A stretch of 38,289 bases of DNA, taken from positions 1-38,289 of the forward strand of contig JANQPE010000130.1 in assembly GCA_028289565.1 (NCBI GenBank), in the 5' to 3' direction. The notes beneath the pieces are model-generated. The model ran no database searches. It saw only the letters and a list, made by a program, of their open reading frames with translations, and had not been told where the DNA came from. The translations under genes were made by a program, and so were the position numbers. Source of the stretch: Parerythrobacter sp. (lineage in GTDB: Bacteria > Pseudomonadota > Alphaproteobacteria > Sphingomonadales > Sphingomonadaceae). Shown here in pieces: positions 27,658 to 35,227 of this stretch; within the stretch, counting starts at the first letter, position 1; the number at the start of each line of letters is the position of its first letter.

Positions 27658-29067
27658 ATGCGCCGCGTACTTATAGTCATGGAAAATGAGGATGCATTGG
27701 TTGAAAGCGCATCCGACTCTGCTTCGCTGCAGGTTGACGATGAAACCGGCGACATCGATGTCGAGGCATATGGTTACGAATCCACGCGCTCGATAGCTTC
27801 CGCCAGCAAACAGGCGGCCGAATTGCCCGCCAACATGATGATCGACGACACATACCCTGCCGTTCCCATAGGCGATGGCAAAAGCGACCAGGGCTTCGCT
27901 GCGGTCGAACCCAGTGAATCCGCCAATTTCGTCGTCAGGGCCGTTGTCCCGGAAGAGATAGCGATGGAGGGCTATGTCAACGGCAAGCCGGTATATTCGG
28001 ATATCGATATCGCCGCCTTTCCGATATGCCCCGGCGACCCGGCTCATGGCGACGCCGATGATGTCCGCACCTTGCACAACATGGCAGCCGTTCATGCGCG
28101 GGGCCATCGGGGCGACAGGGTGGCAGTCGCGATCATGGATACGGGTATTTCAGCCGCCCATCTGACCGGACTGGGCCTTCCCAATTCAGCCGTCGACCGG
28201 TCGGTTCTCTGGAACCCGATAGAAATGATCGTCCGGCAGGGACGGGCAATCCCCGCCGGCGGACATCCGGCCGGCCATGGTACGATGTGCGCGTTCGACG
28301 CGCTTATAGCCGCTCCGGAGGCGCGGTTGCTCGATTATCCGATCATCTCGCAAATGGGTGGTGCCGGAGGCAGTTCGATCATGGCCGGCGCCTTGTCCGA
28401 TGCCCTCAAGGCCTATTCGGATCTGGAAGCGTTCTGGAGTGTTTCGTTCGGGCCGAACCGCCAGAATTACGATTCGCTGGTCGTCAACAACAGTTGGGGT
28501 GTCTACCATCCTGACTGGGATTTCGCCGAAGGGCATCCGGGCCGGTATATCGACAATCCCGATCATCCCTTCAATCAACGCGTGGCCAGCCTTGCCGCGC
28601 GTAACGTCGATATCGTCTTCGCGGCCGGGAACTGTGGTAGCGAGTGTCCTGCGAGCAAGTGCCATGGAGTCGTTACGCACAGTATCCGGGGAGCCAATGC
28701 CCACCACGATGTGCTCACCCTTGCCGGAGTCGACGTCTCCGGGGGACGGATCGGCTATTCCTCCGAAGGACCTCCCATTCCCGGCATGGGAGCGGACGAA
28801 AAACCCGATCTGGCATGCGCCACCCATTTCCAGGGATCAAACGTAGGCGGCTTTCCCGATAGCGGAACCTCAGCCGCCTGTCCCGTGGCGGCCGGGTGTG
28901 TCGCCGCATTGCGAAGCGGCATGCCACAGAATACGCTCGCTTCGTCAGCGATGTTCGACGCACTGCGCCAAACCACTCAAGAAGCCCAGGCCGGAAGCGA
29001 CTGGAACCCGCAGAACGGCTTCGGTATCGTTGACATGGATGCTGCGGCCAACCATCTCGGTATATGA
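27658..29067 (+). CDS. Subtilisin-like serine protease (S8) without signal peptide
   Basis: The 469-residue protein is an S8 peptidase with the catalytic triad Asp161 (VAIMDTGIS), His207 (GHPAGHGTM) and Ser405 (DSGTSAACP), and the oxyanion Asn325 (VFAAGNCG). There is no signal peptide or membrane helix. The first roughly 130 residues are acidic and unlike a standard I9 prodomain, although FVVRAVVPEE at about 90 might be a short prodomain-like strand. GGGAGG eight bases before the ATG is a good ribosome binding site, and the 100-base leader is AT-rich compared with its surroundings. The next gene overlaps the stop codon and an intrinsic terminator follows, so the two form a closed cassette. 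An intracellular protease role is inferred; the target is unknown. Confidence 0.9.
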   Translation: MRRVLIVMENEDALVESASDSASLQVDDETGDIDVEAYGYESTRSIASASKQAAELPANMMIDDTYPAVPIGDGKSDQGFAAVEPSESANFVVRAVVPEEIAMEGYVNGKPVYSDIDIAAFPICPGDPAHGDADDVRTLHNMAAVHARGHRGDRVAVAIMDTGISAAHLTGLGLPNSAVDRSVLWNPIEMIVRQGRAIPAGGHPAGHGTMCAFDALIAAPEARLLDYPIISQMGGAGGSSIMAGALSDALKAYSDLEAFWSVSFGPNRQNYDSLVVNNSWGVYHPDWDFAEGHPGRYIDNPDHPFNQRVASLAARNVDIVFAAGNCGSECPASKCHGVVTHSIRGANAHHDVLTLAGVDVSGGRIGYSSEGPPIPGMGADEKPDLACATHFQGSNVGGFPDSGTSAACPVAAGCVAALRSGMPQNTLASSAMFDALRQTTQEAQAGSDWNPQNGFGIVDMDAAANHLGI

Positions 29068-29327
29068 CTATGTGCAAGGCCGAACACGATTGGATGCTGG
29101 TAACGGTAAAGTTGGCCGCCAATGCCGAGCTGTCGCATGCCGCGGCGAAGCTCGGTGTTTCGATGGAAAATCTCGATCCTGTCTACGGCCTGGTAACCGT
29201 CGACATCGAGCACCATGTCTTCGCCTGCAGAGTCGATGCGGCAGCTCTAGCCAAGGCTTTGCCCGATCAGGACTATTCACGTGAATTCAAAGGCCCGTTT
29301 TCGGATTCCAGGATCGATACATTCTAG
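29064..29327 (+). CDS. Small partner of the subtilase, possible stand-alone I9-like inhibitor/chaperone
   Basis: The 87-residue protein begins at an ATG that overlaps the subtilase stop codon (ATGA), so the two are translationally coupled. I recognise no named family. The predicted order is strand (DWMLVTVKLA), helix (ELSHAAAKLGV), strand (YGLVTVDIE), strand (HHVFACRVD), helix (AAALAKAL), strand. This resembles the beta-alpha-beta-beta-alpha-beta plan of I9-type propeptides and stand-alone subtilase inhibitors, including the VYG and xFACRV strand positions. The assignment as inhibitor or folding chaperone in trans is an inference from fold pattern and gene position only; a substrate adaptor would also fit. 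Confidence 0.7.
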   Translation: MTMCKAEHDWMLVTVKLAANAELSHAAAKLGVSMENLDPVYGLVTVDIEHHVFACRVDAAALAKALPDQDYSREFKGPFSDSRIDTF

Positions 29328-29334
29328 ACAGGAT

Positions 29335-29359
29335 ATCGCCCCTCTGCAGGGGCGATTTT
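29335..29359 (+). terminator. Intrinsic terminator of the subtilase cassette
   Basis: ATCGCCCCT (29335-29343) and AGGGGCGAT (29348-29356) form a perfect 9-bp stem with the loop CTGC; TTTT (29356-29359) overlaps its end. It lies 8 bases after the small partner's stop codon. Confidence 0.75.
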
Positions 29360-29535
29360 GGCTAGGGTATTTCCTATACAGGCCAAATATGGTCCAAGGG
29401 ACGAGCTGTGATTGTTTCTCCGGTTCCCTTCGTGCGCTGTTGCCCGCCCGCCGACGAGTCCTCTCCCGCCTGGCCGGCTTTTTTGTATCCAAGACAGTGT
29501 AACAGGTGGTCCATGTCTCGCGAATCGGGCACCTC
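29360..29535 (+). other. Interval between the subtilase cassette and the reductase operon
   Basis: About 175 bases hold a 37-codon ORF (ATG near 29389, MVQGTSCDCFSGSLRALL...) and, near its end, CCTCTCCC followed by a run of six T (29479-29484) after GGCCGGC. Only a 4-bp stem can be drawn before the T-run, so neither a terminator nor a small gene is secure. The promoter of the reductase operon presumably lies here. Confidence 0.35.
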
Positions 29536-30297
29536 ATGACCCGCCCGGCCGTTCTGATTACCGGCGGCGCGAAGCGAATCGGCGCGGCCATTTCGCGCCG
29601 TTTTTCCGAAGCCGGGTGGCATGTGGTCATTCACTTTCGCAACTCGGGGAAAGAAGCCGAGGCGCTCGCCTCCGTATTTCCCTCGGTCGAAACGGTCCGC
29701 TGCGATCTGGCCGATGGCGACGCTGCAGTGGCGATGATCGAACGGCTCGCGGCACGACTGGAGGACTGGCGCCTGCTGGTCAATTCGGCCTCGATCTTCG
29801 AATCCGATAATGTAACCACGCTCGACCTGGCGACGTACAACCGGGCAATGCAAGTCAACGCCCAGACGCCTGTCCGCATGGCGCAAGCCTATTTACACTC
29901 CGCTAAGGCGGAAGACGGCCGGCGCGTCATCAATATTACCGATCAGAAGCTGGAAAACCCCAATCCGGACTTCTTCGGCTATACGATGAGCAAGCATGCG
30001 CTTGCGGCAACGATACCGATGCTCGCAATGGGCGCGGCAGAACCGGAAGACCGTATTTACGGACTGGCCCCGGGCGCTATCCTGCCCAGCCATGACCAGA
30101 GCGAGGACGAAATCGAAATCTCGCACCGGCTCAACCTGCTCGGGCGCAAGACGGGTGCTCATGAAGTCGCCGAAGCCTGTATGTTTCTGTCGCAAGGCAG
30201 ATTGAAAAGCGGCGAGACCCTGTTCGTGGATAGCGGGCAGCACTTGCTCGATCAGCCCCGCGACGTCATCTATCTCGCCAGGGAGAGTTCCTCGTGA
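29536..30297 (+). CDS. SDR-family reductase, FolM/PTR1-like (pteridine reductase type)
   Basis: The 253-residue protein is a classical short-chain dehydrogenase. The NADPH site is TGGAKRIG (residues 9-16), with the arginine typical of NADPH-dependent pteridine reductases and FolM. LLVNSASIFESD replaces the usual NNAG/NNAS, INITDQKLENPNPDFFGYTMSKHAL contains the Tyr-x-x-x-Lys pair, and the catalytic Ser position is Asp (ITDQ), as in FolM/PTR1 proteins. Such enzymes reduce dihydromonapterin, dihydrobiopterin or dihydrofolate. The ORF opens at 29506, but MTRPAVLITGG at 29536 is the likely start. Its stop codon overlaps the next gene (GTGA). Its operon with a molybdopterin enzyme hints at pterin metabolism but does not prove it. 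Confidence 0.86.
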   Translation: MTRPAVLITGGAKRIGAAISRRFSEAGWHVVIHFRNSGKEAEALASVFPSVETVRCDLADGDAAVAMIERLAARLEDWRLLVNSASIFESDNVTTLDLATYNRAMQVNAQTPVRMAQAYLHSAKAEDGRRVINITDQKLENPNPDFFGYTMSKHALAATIPMLAMGAAEPEDRIYGLAPGAILPSHDQSEDEIEISHRLNLLGRKTGAHEVAEACMFLSQGRLKSGETLFVDSGQHLLDQPRDVIYLARESSS

Positions 30298-31004
30298 AAA
30301 AACACACCCTGTCCACGCGAATCTGGCACTGGCTCAATCTCGTCTGTGTCGCGATCCTGTTCATGTCCGGCCTCAACATCTCCAACGGTCATCGTCGGCT
30401 CTATTGGGGCGATTGGGGCTTCGCACCCGAGCACGCCTGGCTCGAAGTCCCCCGGTTTCCCGGCTGGATGACAATTCCCGACTATTACAGCCTCGCGCAG
30501 GCGCGCGACTGGCACAACCTGACCGCCTGGCCCTTCGCGCTCGGTCTGCTGTTCATGTGGGGCGCCATGCTCGCGAACCGGCATTTCAAACGCGACCTCG
30601 TGACATCACGCGAGGAATGGCGCTGGAGTGCAATCAAGGACGACGTGATCGAACACCTCAAGCTCAATTTCGAGCATGGGGACGGCAAGTACAATTTCCT
30701 TCAGAAACTCGCTTACGGGCTCGTGCTGGGCGTGTTCCTGCCGATGATGGTTTTCACCGGGATGGCGATGAGCCCGGGGATCGAGCCTGCGATGCCCTGG
30801 CTGGTCGATATCCTCGGCGGCAGGCAAAGCGCGCGCTCGCTGCATTTCATCTTCGCGTTTCTTACCTTCGGGTTCTTCGTGGTCCATATCGCACTGGTCC
30901 TGCTTTCGGGGCCTGCCGCGCAGATCTACGACATGATTACCGGCGGCGTGCTGGACGAACCGGATCCGGAAACCCCGCAGGAGAGCGAAGGAGAAACGAC
31001 ATGA
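30294..31004 (+). CDS. Cytochrome b561-type membrane subunit
   Basis: The 236-residue protein has about four membrane helices and the histidines expected for two b hemes: STRIWHWLNLVCVAILFMSGL, ARDWHNLTAWPFALGLLFMWG and SLHFIFAFLTFGFFVVHIALVL. It is a cytochrome b/b6-type (PF01292) electron-transfer subunit. It starts with GTG (overlapping the stop of the reductase gene as GTGA) and its TGA overlaps the ATG of the molybdoenzyme gene. It probably passes electrons between the quinone pool and that periplasmic enzyme, as MsrQ does for MsrP, although it is not MsrQ-like in sequence as far as I can see. Confidence 0.87.
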   Translation: MKKHTLSTRIWHWLNLVCVAILFMSGLNISNGHRRLYWGDWGFAPEHAWLEVPRFPGWMTIPDYYSLAQARDWHNLTAWPFALGLLFMWGAMLANRHFKRDLVTSREEWRWSAIKDDVIEHLKLNFEHGDGKYNFLQKLAYGLVLGVFLPMMVFTGMAMSPGIEPAMPWLVDILGGRQSARSLHFIFAFLTFGFFVVHIALVLLSGPAAQIYDMITGGVLDEPDPETPQESEGETT

Positions 31005-31753
31005 CCGGTTCCATCAAGCGTCGCGGCGTTCTTGCCGGAATGGGCGCCCTGTTCGTCGGCGCCTGCTCCAGGATCGCCGATACCGGTGCCGGGTCCTCGC
31101 TCCTGTCGGCTGCCGAAGACTGGCATCGCAAGGTGCACCGCCTGCTGGCGAGCCGCGAGGCACTCGCGCCCGAGTTCGCCAAGGCCGACATTTCGCCTTT
31201 CTTCCGCGGCAATGGCTCACAAACTGTCGATACCGAGGCCTATCGCGCATCGGAAGCCAACGGTTTTGCCGACTGGCGGCTCGAAGTGCGCGGGCTGGTC
31301 GATACGCCCCTGTCGCTCAGCATGGAGAATATCCGCCGTCTGCCACAACGCACGCAGATCACCCGTCACGACTGCGTGGAAGGATGGAGCGCGATAGGCG
31401 AATGGACCGGGCCGCAGCTATCGACGCTGCTCGACGCGGCAGGAGTCCGGGAAGAAGCGAAGTTCATTGTCTTTCACTGCGCCGACAATCTCAACGGGCA
31501 GGATTATTACGAGAGCGTCGACATGATCGACGCCTACCATGCGCAAACGATCATCGCGCATATGCTGAACGGCGAACCGCTCCCAGCCCGCAACGGTGCA
31601 CCGCTGCGCATGCGGATCGAGCGACAACTGGGCTACAAGCACGCCAAGTACCTGACCGCCATCGAAGCCGTGGCGAATCTGGAGGGGATCGGGGAAGGCA
31701 AAGGCGGTTACTGGGAAGACCGCGCCGGCTATCAGTGGTATGCCGGAATCTGA
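31001..31753 (+). CDS. YedY/MsrP-like molybdopterin oxidoreductase
   Basis: The 250-residue protein has a twin-arginine signal (SIKRRGVLAGMGALFVGAC), with a cysteine right after the hydrophobic core, so it may be a Tat-exported lipoprotein. The sulfite-oxidase-type molybdopterin domain shows WRLEVRGLVDTPLSLSMENIRRLPQR, the molybdenum-ligand Cys125 in TRHDCVEGWSAIGEWTG, FHCADN, YHAQTIIAHMLNGEPLP, GAPLRMRIERQLGYKHAKYL and a C-terminal GYWEDRAGYQWYAGI. It lacks the C-terminal dimerisation domain of sulfite oxidases, as in YedY. The ORF track begins upstream at 30404; ATG 31001 overlaps the previous stop codon. The substrate (for example methionine sulfoxide) is not determined. Confidence 0.9.
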   Translation: MTGSIKRRGVLAGMGALFVGACSRIADTGAGSSLLSAAEDWHRKVHRLLASREALAPEFAKADISPFFRGNGSQTVDTEAYRASEANGFADWRLEVRGLVDTPLSLSMENIRRLPQRTQITRHDCVEGWSAIGEWTGPQLSTLLDAAGVREEAKFIVFHCADNLNGQDYYESVDMIDAYHAQTIIAHMLNGEPLPARNGAPLRMRIERQLGYKHAKYLTAIEAVANLEGIGEGKGGYWEDRAGYQWYAGI

Positions 31754-31761
31754 TTCGGGCC

Positions 31762-31787
31762 GTCATCCCTGCTTTCGCTGGGATGAC
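31762..31787. repeat. Palindromic repeat of the GTCATCCC...GAAAGC family
   Basis: On the minus strand, GTCATCCC-AGC-GAAA-GCA-GGGATGAC forms a nearly perfect hairpin with one A-A mismatch. It fills the gap between two convergent genes and may slow both transcripts, although it lacks a T-run. Confidence 0.75.
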
Positions 31788-31799
31788 AAGAACGGATGA

Positions 31800-32240
31800 T
31801 CATTCTTTCGGATAGAGTTCGTTCATCGTTTCCCAGTCGGTCGTGATCATCTCTTCGAGGACATCCAGGTCCACATCGGCCAGCTTGTTGATGTAGAGGC
31901 AGCTCTTGCCGCGCGTATGCTTGCCCAGCCTGGCCAGTTGCTCCTCGGTGCGCTGCGTGGTTTCTTCGTCGCAATAGCAGCCCATCAGATAAAGCGAATG
32001 CTTCGCCTTGCGCGGGGAAAATCCCGTGCGCAGGAAATGCACCTTGCGCCCGCTGTCATAAGTCGTGCGATATTCGCCATAGCCGATAATCGTCGGCCCC
32101 CACATCTTCGGCTCCTCTCCGGTCACTCGCCGGAACATCGCGTCGAGCACTTTCGCATCCTCGCATTTCGCATGTGGCTCGACGCCGGCGATGAAATCCG
32201 CGGGGTCGACATCGGTGATCTGCGTTTTCACTTCAGCCAT
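31800..32240 (-). CDS. DUF1801 domain-containing protein
   Basis: The ORF track gives 161 residues, but MAEVKTQITDVDPADFIAGV at 32240 is the better start (146 residues) because GGAG lies seven bases upstream. Family-like motifs are MWGPTIIGYGEYRTTYDSGRKVHFLRTGFSPRKAKHSLYLM and LGKHTRGKSCLYINKLADVDLDVLEEMI. These belong to DUF1801 (YdhG-like, related to the YdeI/OmpD-associated group), small cytoplasmic proteins without an established activity. It diverges from the CFA synthase gene across an 80-base gap. Confidence 0.87.
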   Translation of the reverse strand: MAEVKTQITDVDPADFIAGVEPHAKCEDAKVLDAMFRRVTGEEPKMWGPTIIGYGEYRTTYDSGRKVHFLRTGFSPRKAKHSLYLMGCYCDEETTQRTEEQLARLGKHTRGKSCLYINKLADVDLDVLEEMITTDWETMNELYPKE

Positions 32241-32320
32241 GTCTATCTCCATTCCTCGATTGACAGAGTAGCGCGACAGCCGCACTCTGTCAGTAATTGG
32301 GTTTGGGGGAAGAACGTCAT

Positions 32321-33631
32321 ATGTATTTACTGGATAAGTTCCTGAGCAAGTCGATCAAGCGTGGACAATTGATCGTTACCAATCATGACGGCAAGGAATA
32401 CTCATATGGACCCGGTGGGGACTATCCACCCGAAGTCGGTGGCAAGCCCGGCCCCGTCCGTATTCGCCTGACCAACAAGAAGGCCGCCAACCATATCGTT
32501 CGCTACCCGCAACTCGGTGCGGGCGAAGCGTTCATGTGGGACTGGCTCCAGGTCGAGGAGCCGCACGACATTCGCGACATGATCCTGTTCGTGACCATGA
32601 ATGCCAAACAGTTGGGGGATGCCTCGCTCAAGCCCAAGGGATCGGTTCGCAAGGCGTTCCAGCGCGCTGTCGCAAAACTCGACGGGATCAATTTGCGTGG
32701 CTCCGCGCGCAAGAACGCCGAGCACACATACAACCTCACCCGCGAACTCTATGAACGCTTCCTCGACGAGGATCGCCAATACACCATGGCATACTATCGC
32801 GAGGATCCGGCCTCTACCTCGCTCGAAAAGGCGCAGATGGACAAGAAGGCGCATCTCGCGGCCAAGCTGTATGTGAAGCCCGGCATGAAAGTGCTCGATA
32901 TCGGCTGTGGCTGGGGCGGTTTCGCACTCTACCTCAACAAGATGTATGGCGTAGAGGTTCTCGGTGTTGCCCTCGCACCCGACCAGATCGCATTCTGCAA
33001 GGAGCGTGCGAAAGCGGCGGGTGTCGACGACAAGGTCAAGTTCGCGTTGATGGACTATCGCGATGTGGAAGGTGAATTCGACCGTATCTCCAGCATCGGC
33101 CTGCTCGAGCATGTCGGCACGATCCACTACCCGCAATTCTACGAGCATACCAATCGACTGCTCAAACCCGGCGGAGTCATGATCAGCCATTGCTGCGGCC
33201 GCTCCGGCCCTCCCGGGTTCACCGACGCGTGGACACGCAAATACATCTTCCCCGGCGGCTATATACCCGCACTGAGCGAGCTGGTGACGCAAAGCGAGCG
33301 CCATGGCTGGCAGGTAATGGACGTGGAGGCGATGCGTTTCCACTACTGCCACACGCTTGAGGAATGGTACAATCGCACCGTGATGCACAAGCGGGAAATC
33401 GTCGATATGTACGACGAGACCTTCTATCGCATGTGGCTGTTCTACCTCGCGGGCGCCGAGCAGAGCTTCCGCAACGGCACGATGGTCAACTGGCAATTGC
33501 AGTATGTGAAAGACCGCGCCGTCATCCCGATGACGCGCGAGTATATTCACGAGGAAAGCGCGCGCTTGCGGAGCATGGGCGAAGTCCCGGACTGGCGGTT
33601 CGATCCGGCGCTGAAGGAAGCGGCGGAGTGA
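32321..33631 (+). CDS. cfa: Cyclopropane-fatty-acyl-phospholipid synthase
   Basis: The 436-residue protein is a CFA synthase-type enzyme that transfers a methylene group from SAM to a double bond of membrane phospholipid acyl chains. The SAM site is MKVLDIGCGWGGFALYL. Other CFA motifs are YTMAYYREDPASTSLEKAQMDKKAHLAAKL, GVALAPDQIAFCKERAKAAGV, ISSIGLLEHVGTIHYPQFYEHTNRLLKPGG, HCCGRSGPPGFTDAWTRKYIFPGGYIP and the C-terminal FYRMWLFYLAGAEQSFRNGTMVNWQLQ. The ORF opens eight codons upstream, but MYLLDKFLSKS at 32321, preceded by GGGGGAAG, is the likely start. Closely related SAM-dependent alkyl-chain methyltransferases cannot be fully excluded. Confidence 0.93.
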   Translation: MYLLDKFLSKSIKRGQLIVTNHDGKEYSYGPGGDYPPEVGGKPGPVRIRLTNKKAANHIVRYPQLGAGEAFMWDWLQVEEPHDIRDMILFVTMNAKQLGDASLKPKGSVRKAFQRAVAKLDGINLRGSARKNAEHTYNLTRELYERFLDEDRQYTMAYYREDPASTSLEKAQMDKKAHLAAKLYVKPGMKVLDIGCGWGGFALYLNKMYGVEVLGVALAPDQIAFCKERAKAAGVDDKVKFALMDYRDVEGEFDRISSIGLLEHVGTIHYPQFYEHTNRLLKPGGVMISHCCGRSGPPGFTDAWTRKYIFPGGYIPALSELVTQSERHGWQVMDVEAMRFHYCHTLEEWYNRTVMHKREIVDMYDETFYRMWLFYLAGAEQSFRNGTMVNWQLQYVKDRAVIPMTREYIHEESARLRSMGEVPDWRFDPALKEAAE

Positions 33632-33677
33632 CCATGAAAGTTGGCACATAGCACCCGATACTCGGATGGTTTCGCCC

Positions 33678-33716
33678 TATAATTGGCTGCATGACGGCAT
33701 CTGTCGCCATGCAGCC
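33678..33716 (+). promoter_or_regulatory. argG leader: TATAAT followed by a long hairpin
   Basis: A consensus -10 (TATAAT, 33678-33683) is followed directly by a perfect 9-bp inverted repeat GGCTGCATG (33685-33693) / CATGCAGCC (33708-33716), which extends inward by three more pairs after one mismatch. The -35 is weak. The repeat would cover the start of the transcript, so it could be an operator or a 5' leader hairpin. The next 100 bases before argG hold a second small hairpin (CGGGG-ATAG-CCCCG). Confidence 0.5.
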
Positions 33717-33822
33717 GCGTTGGGCCGGGGATAGCCCCGCTTCGCCCGTCACAAGCGCTTTGCCGTTGCCGCACCGCTACCTCGCTGATACCGGCTCGTG
33801 CAAATGACGGAGTGCTGACAGA

Positions 33823-35037
33823 ATGTCCGACGTAAGACGTGTCGTCCTCGCCTATTCGGGCGGCCTCGATACCAGCGTGATCGCCAAGTGGCTCGAAACC
33901 GAGCGCGGCTGCGAAGTGGTGACCTTCACCGCCGATCTCGGCCAGGGCGAGGAGATCGAACCTGCGCGCGACAAGGCGCGGGCGATGGGTATTCCCGACG
34001 AGCACATCTTCATCGAAGACCTGCGCGAGGAATTCGCGCGCGATTTCGTCTTCCCGATGATGCGCGCCAATGCCCGCTACGAAGGCGATTACCTCCTCGG
34101 CACCAGCATCGCCCGACCGCTGATTTCGAAGCGGCTGGTCGAGATCGCGCACGAGACCGGCGCCGACGCGATCGCGCACGGCGCGACCGGCAAGGGCAAC
34201 GACCAGGTACGGTTCGAACTCAGCGCCTACGCGCTCGACCCCGATATCAAGGTGATCGCTCCATGGCGCGAATGGGATCTGAACAGCCGAACGGCACTGA
34301 TCGCCTGGGCCGAAGCACACCAGATCCAGGTTCCGCGGGACAAGCGTGGCGAAAGCCCGTTCTCGACCGACGCCAACCTGCTCCACACCTCGTCCGAGGG
34401 CAAGGTGCTGGAAGATCCGTGGGAGGAAACGCCGGATTACGTCTATTCGCGCACCGATCATCCCGAAGACGCGCCCGACGAGCCGGAATACATCACCATC
34501 GACTTCGAGCAGGGTGACGGCGTTGCCCTGAACGGAGAGACGATGAGTCCGGCAACGCTGCTGACCGCTCTCAACGAACTTGGCCGCAGGCACGGGATCG
34601 GCCGGCTCGACCTGGTCGAGAACCGCTTCGTCGGGATGAAGAGCCGCGGCATGTACGAGACGCCCGGCGGCGAGATCTATGCCCGCGCCCATCGCGCGAT
34701 CGAGCAGATCACGCTCGATCGCGGCGCGGCGCATCTGAAGGACGAGCTGATGCCGCGCTATGCCGAGCTGGTCTATAACGGCCTTTGGTTCAGTCCCGAG
34801 CGAGAAATGCTGCAGGCGGCAGTGGATCTGAGTCAGGAGAAGGTGCGCGGCACGGTGCGGCTGAAACTCTATAAAGGGACTGCCGGCGTGGTCGGAAGGA
34901 AATCGCCGGACAGCCTGTATTCCGAAGCCCACGTCACTTTCGAGGACGATGCGGGCGCCTATGACCAGAAGGACGCGGAAGGTTTCATCAAGCTCAACGC
35001 TCTTCGTTTGCGGCTGTTGGCCAAGCGCGATCGCTAG
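33823..35037 (+). CDS. argG: Argininosuccinate synthase
   Basis: The 404-residue enzyme joins citrulline and aspartate with ATP cleavage, the penultimate step of arginine synthesis. The N-terminal PP-motif is [18 protein letters not shown]. Other conserved segments are [112 protein letters not shown] and [20 protein letters not shown]. Length is normal. It stands alone on the plus strand, 190 bases after the CFA gene, with a structured leader that suggests regulation. Confidence 0.98.
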   Translation: MSDVRRVVLAYSGGLDTSVIAKWLETERGCEVVTFTADLGQGEEIEPARDKARAMGIPDEHIFIEDLREEFARDFVFPMMRANARYEGDYLLGTSIARPLISKRLVEIAHETGADAIAHGATGKGNDQVRFELSAYALDPDIKVIAPWREWDLNSRTALIAWAEAHQIQVPRDKRGESPFSTDANLLHTSSEGKVLEDPWEETPDYVYSRTDHPEDAPDEPEYITIDFEQGDGVALNGETMSPATLLTALNELGRRHGIGRLDLVENRFVGMKSRGMYETPGGEIYARAHRAIEQITLDRGAAHLKDELMPRYAELVYNGLWFSPEREMLQAAVDLSQEKVRGTVRLKLYKGTAGVVGRKSPDSLYSEAHVTFEDDAGAYDQKDAEGFIKLNALRLRLLAKRDR

Positions 35038-35054
35038 GCTTGCGACGAGACGTT

Positions 35055-35103
35055 GACTTATCCACTCTTGTCCACCGCTGAATCGGAACAAAGTGGATAA
35101 GTC
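35055..35103. repeat. 12-bp inverted repeat containing two DnaA-box-like sites
   Basis: GACTTATCCACT (35055-35066) and AGTGGATAAGTC (35092-35103) are perfect inverted repeats 25 bases apart. Each arm contains TTATCCACT, one base from the DnaA consensus TTATCCACA. They begin 18 bases after the argG stop codon. A -35-like TTGACT overlaps the left arm. Confidence 0.65.
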
Positions 35104-35122
35104 GGGCTTGCCAGCCTTGAAC

Positions 35123-35150
35123 GACTCGCTTCTTCGGCGCAGTCTTTGTT
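35123..35150 (+). terminator. Possible argG terminator
   Basis: GACT-CGC and GCG-c-AGTC form a 7-bp stem with one bulged base around the loop TTCTTCG, followed by TTTGTT. It is weak but well placed, about 85 bases after argG. Confidence 0.4.
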
Positions 35151-35227
35151 CATCGAGACGGCGAGGAAGCCTTTCCGATTGAAGGTCCAACGACTTGAAA
35201 ACGGACAGATTTCAAACCTGATCGACG

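Noticed and set aside
29461-29490. Intrinsic terminator before the reductase operon
   Set aside because: A run of six T is present, but only about 4 base pairs of stem can be drawn upstream, so I did not list it as a terminator.
33547-35190. 547-codon minus-strand ORF opposite argG
   Set aside because: It is the antisense shadow of argG, which has all family motifs in the plus frame; the shadow has no recognisable domain or start signal.
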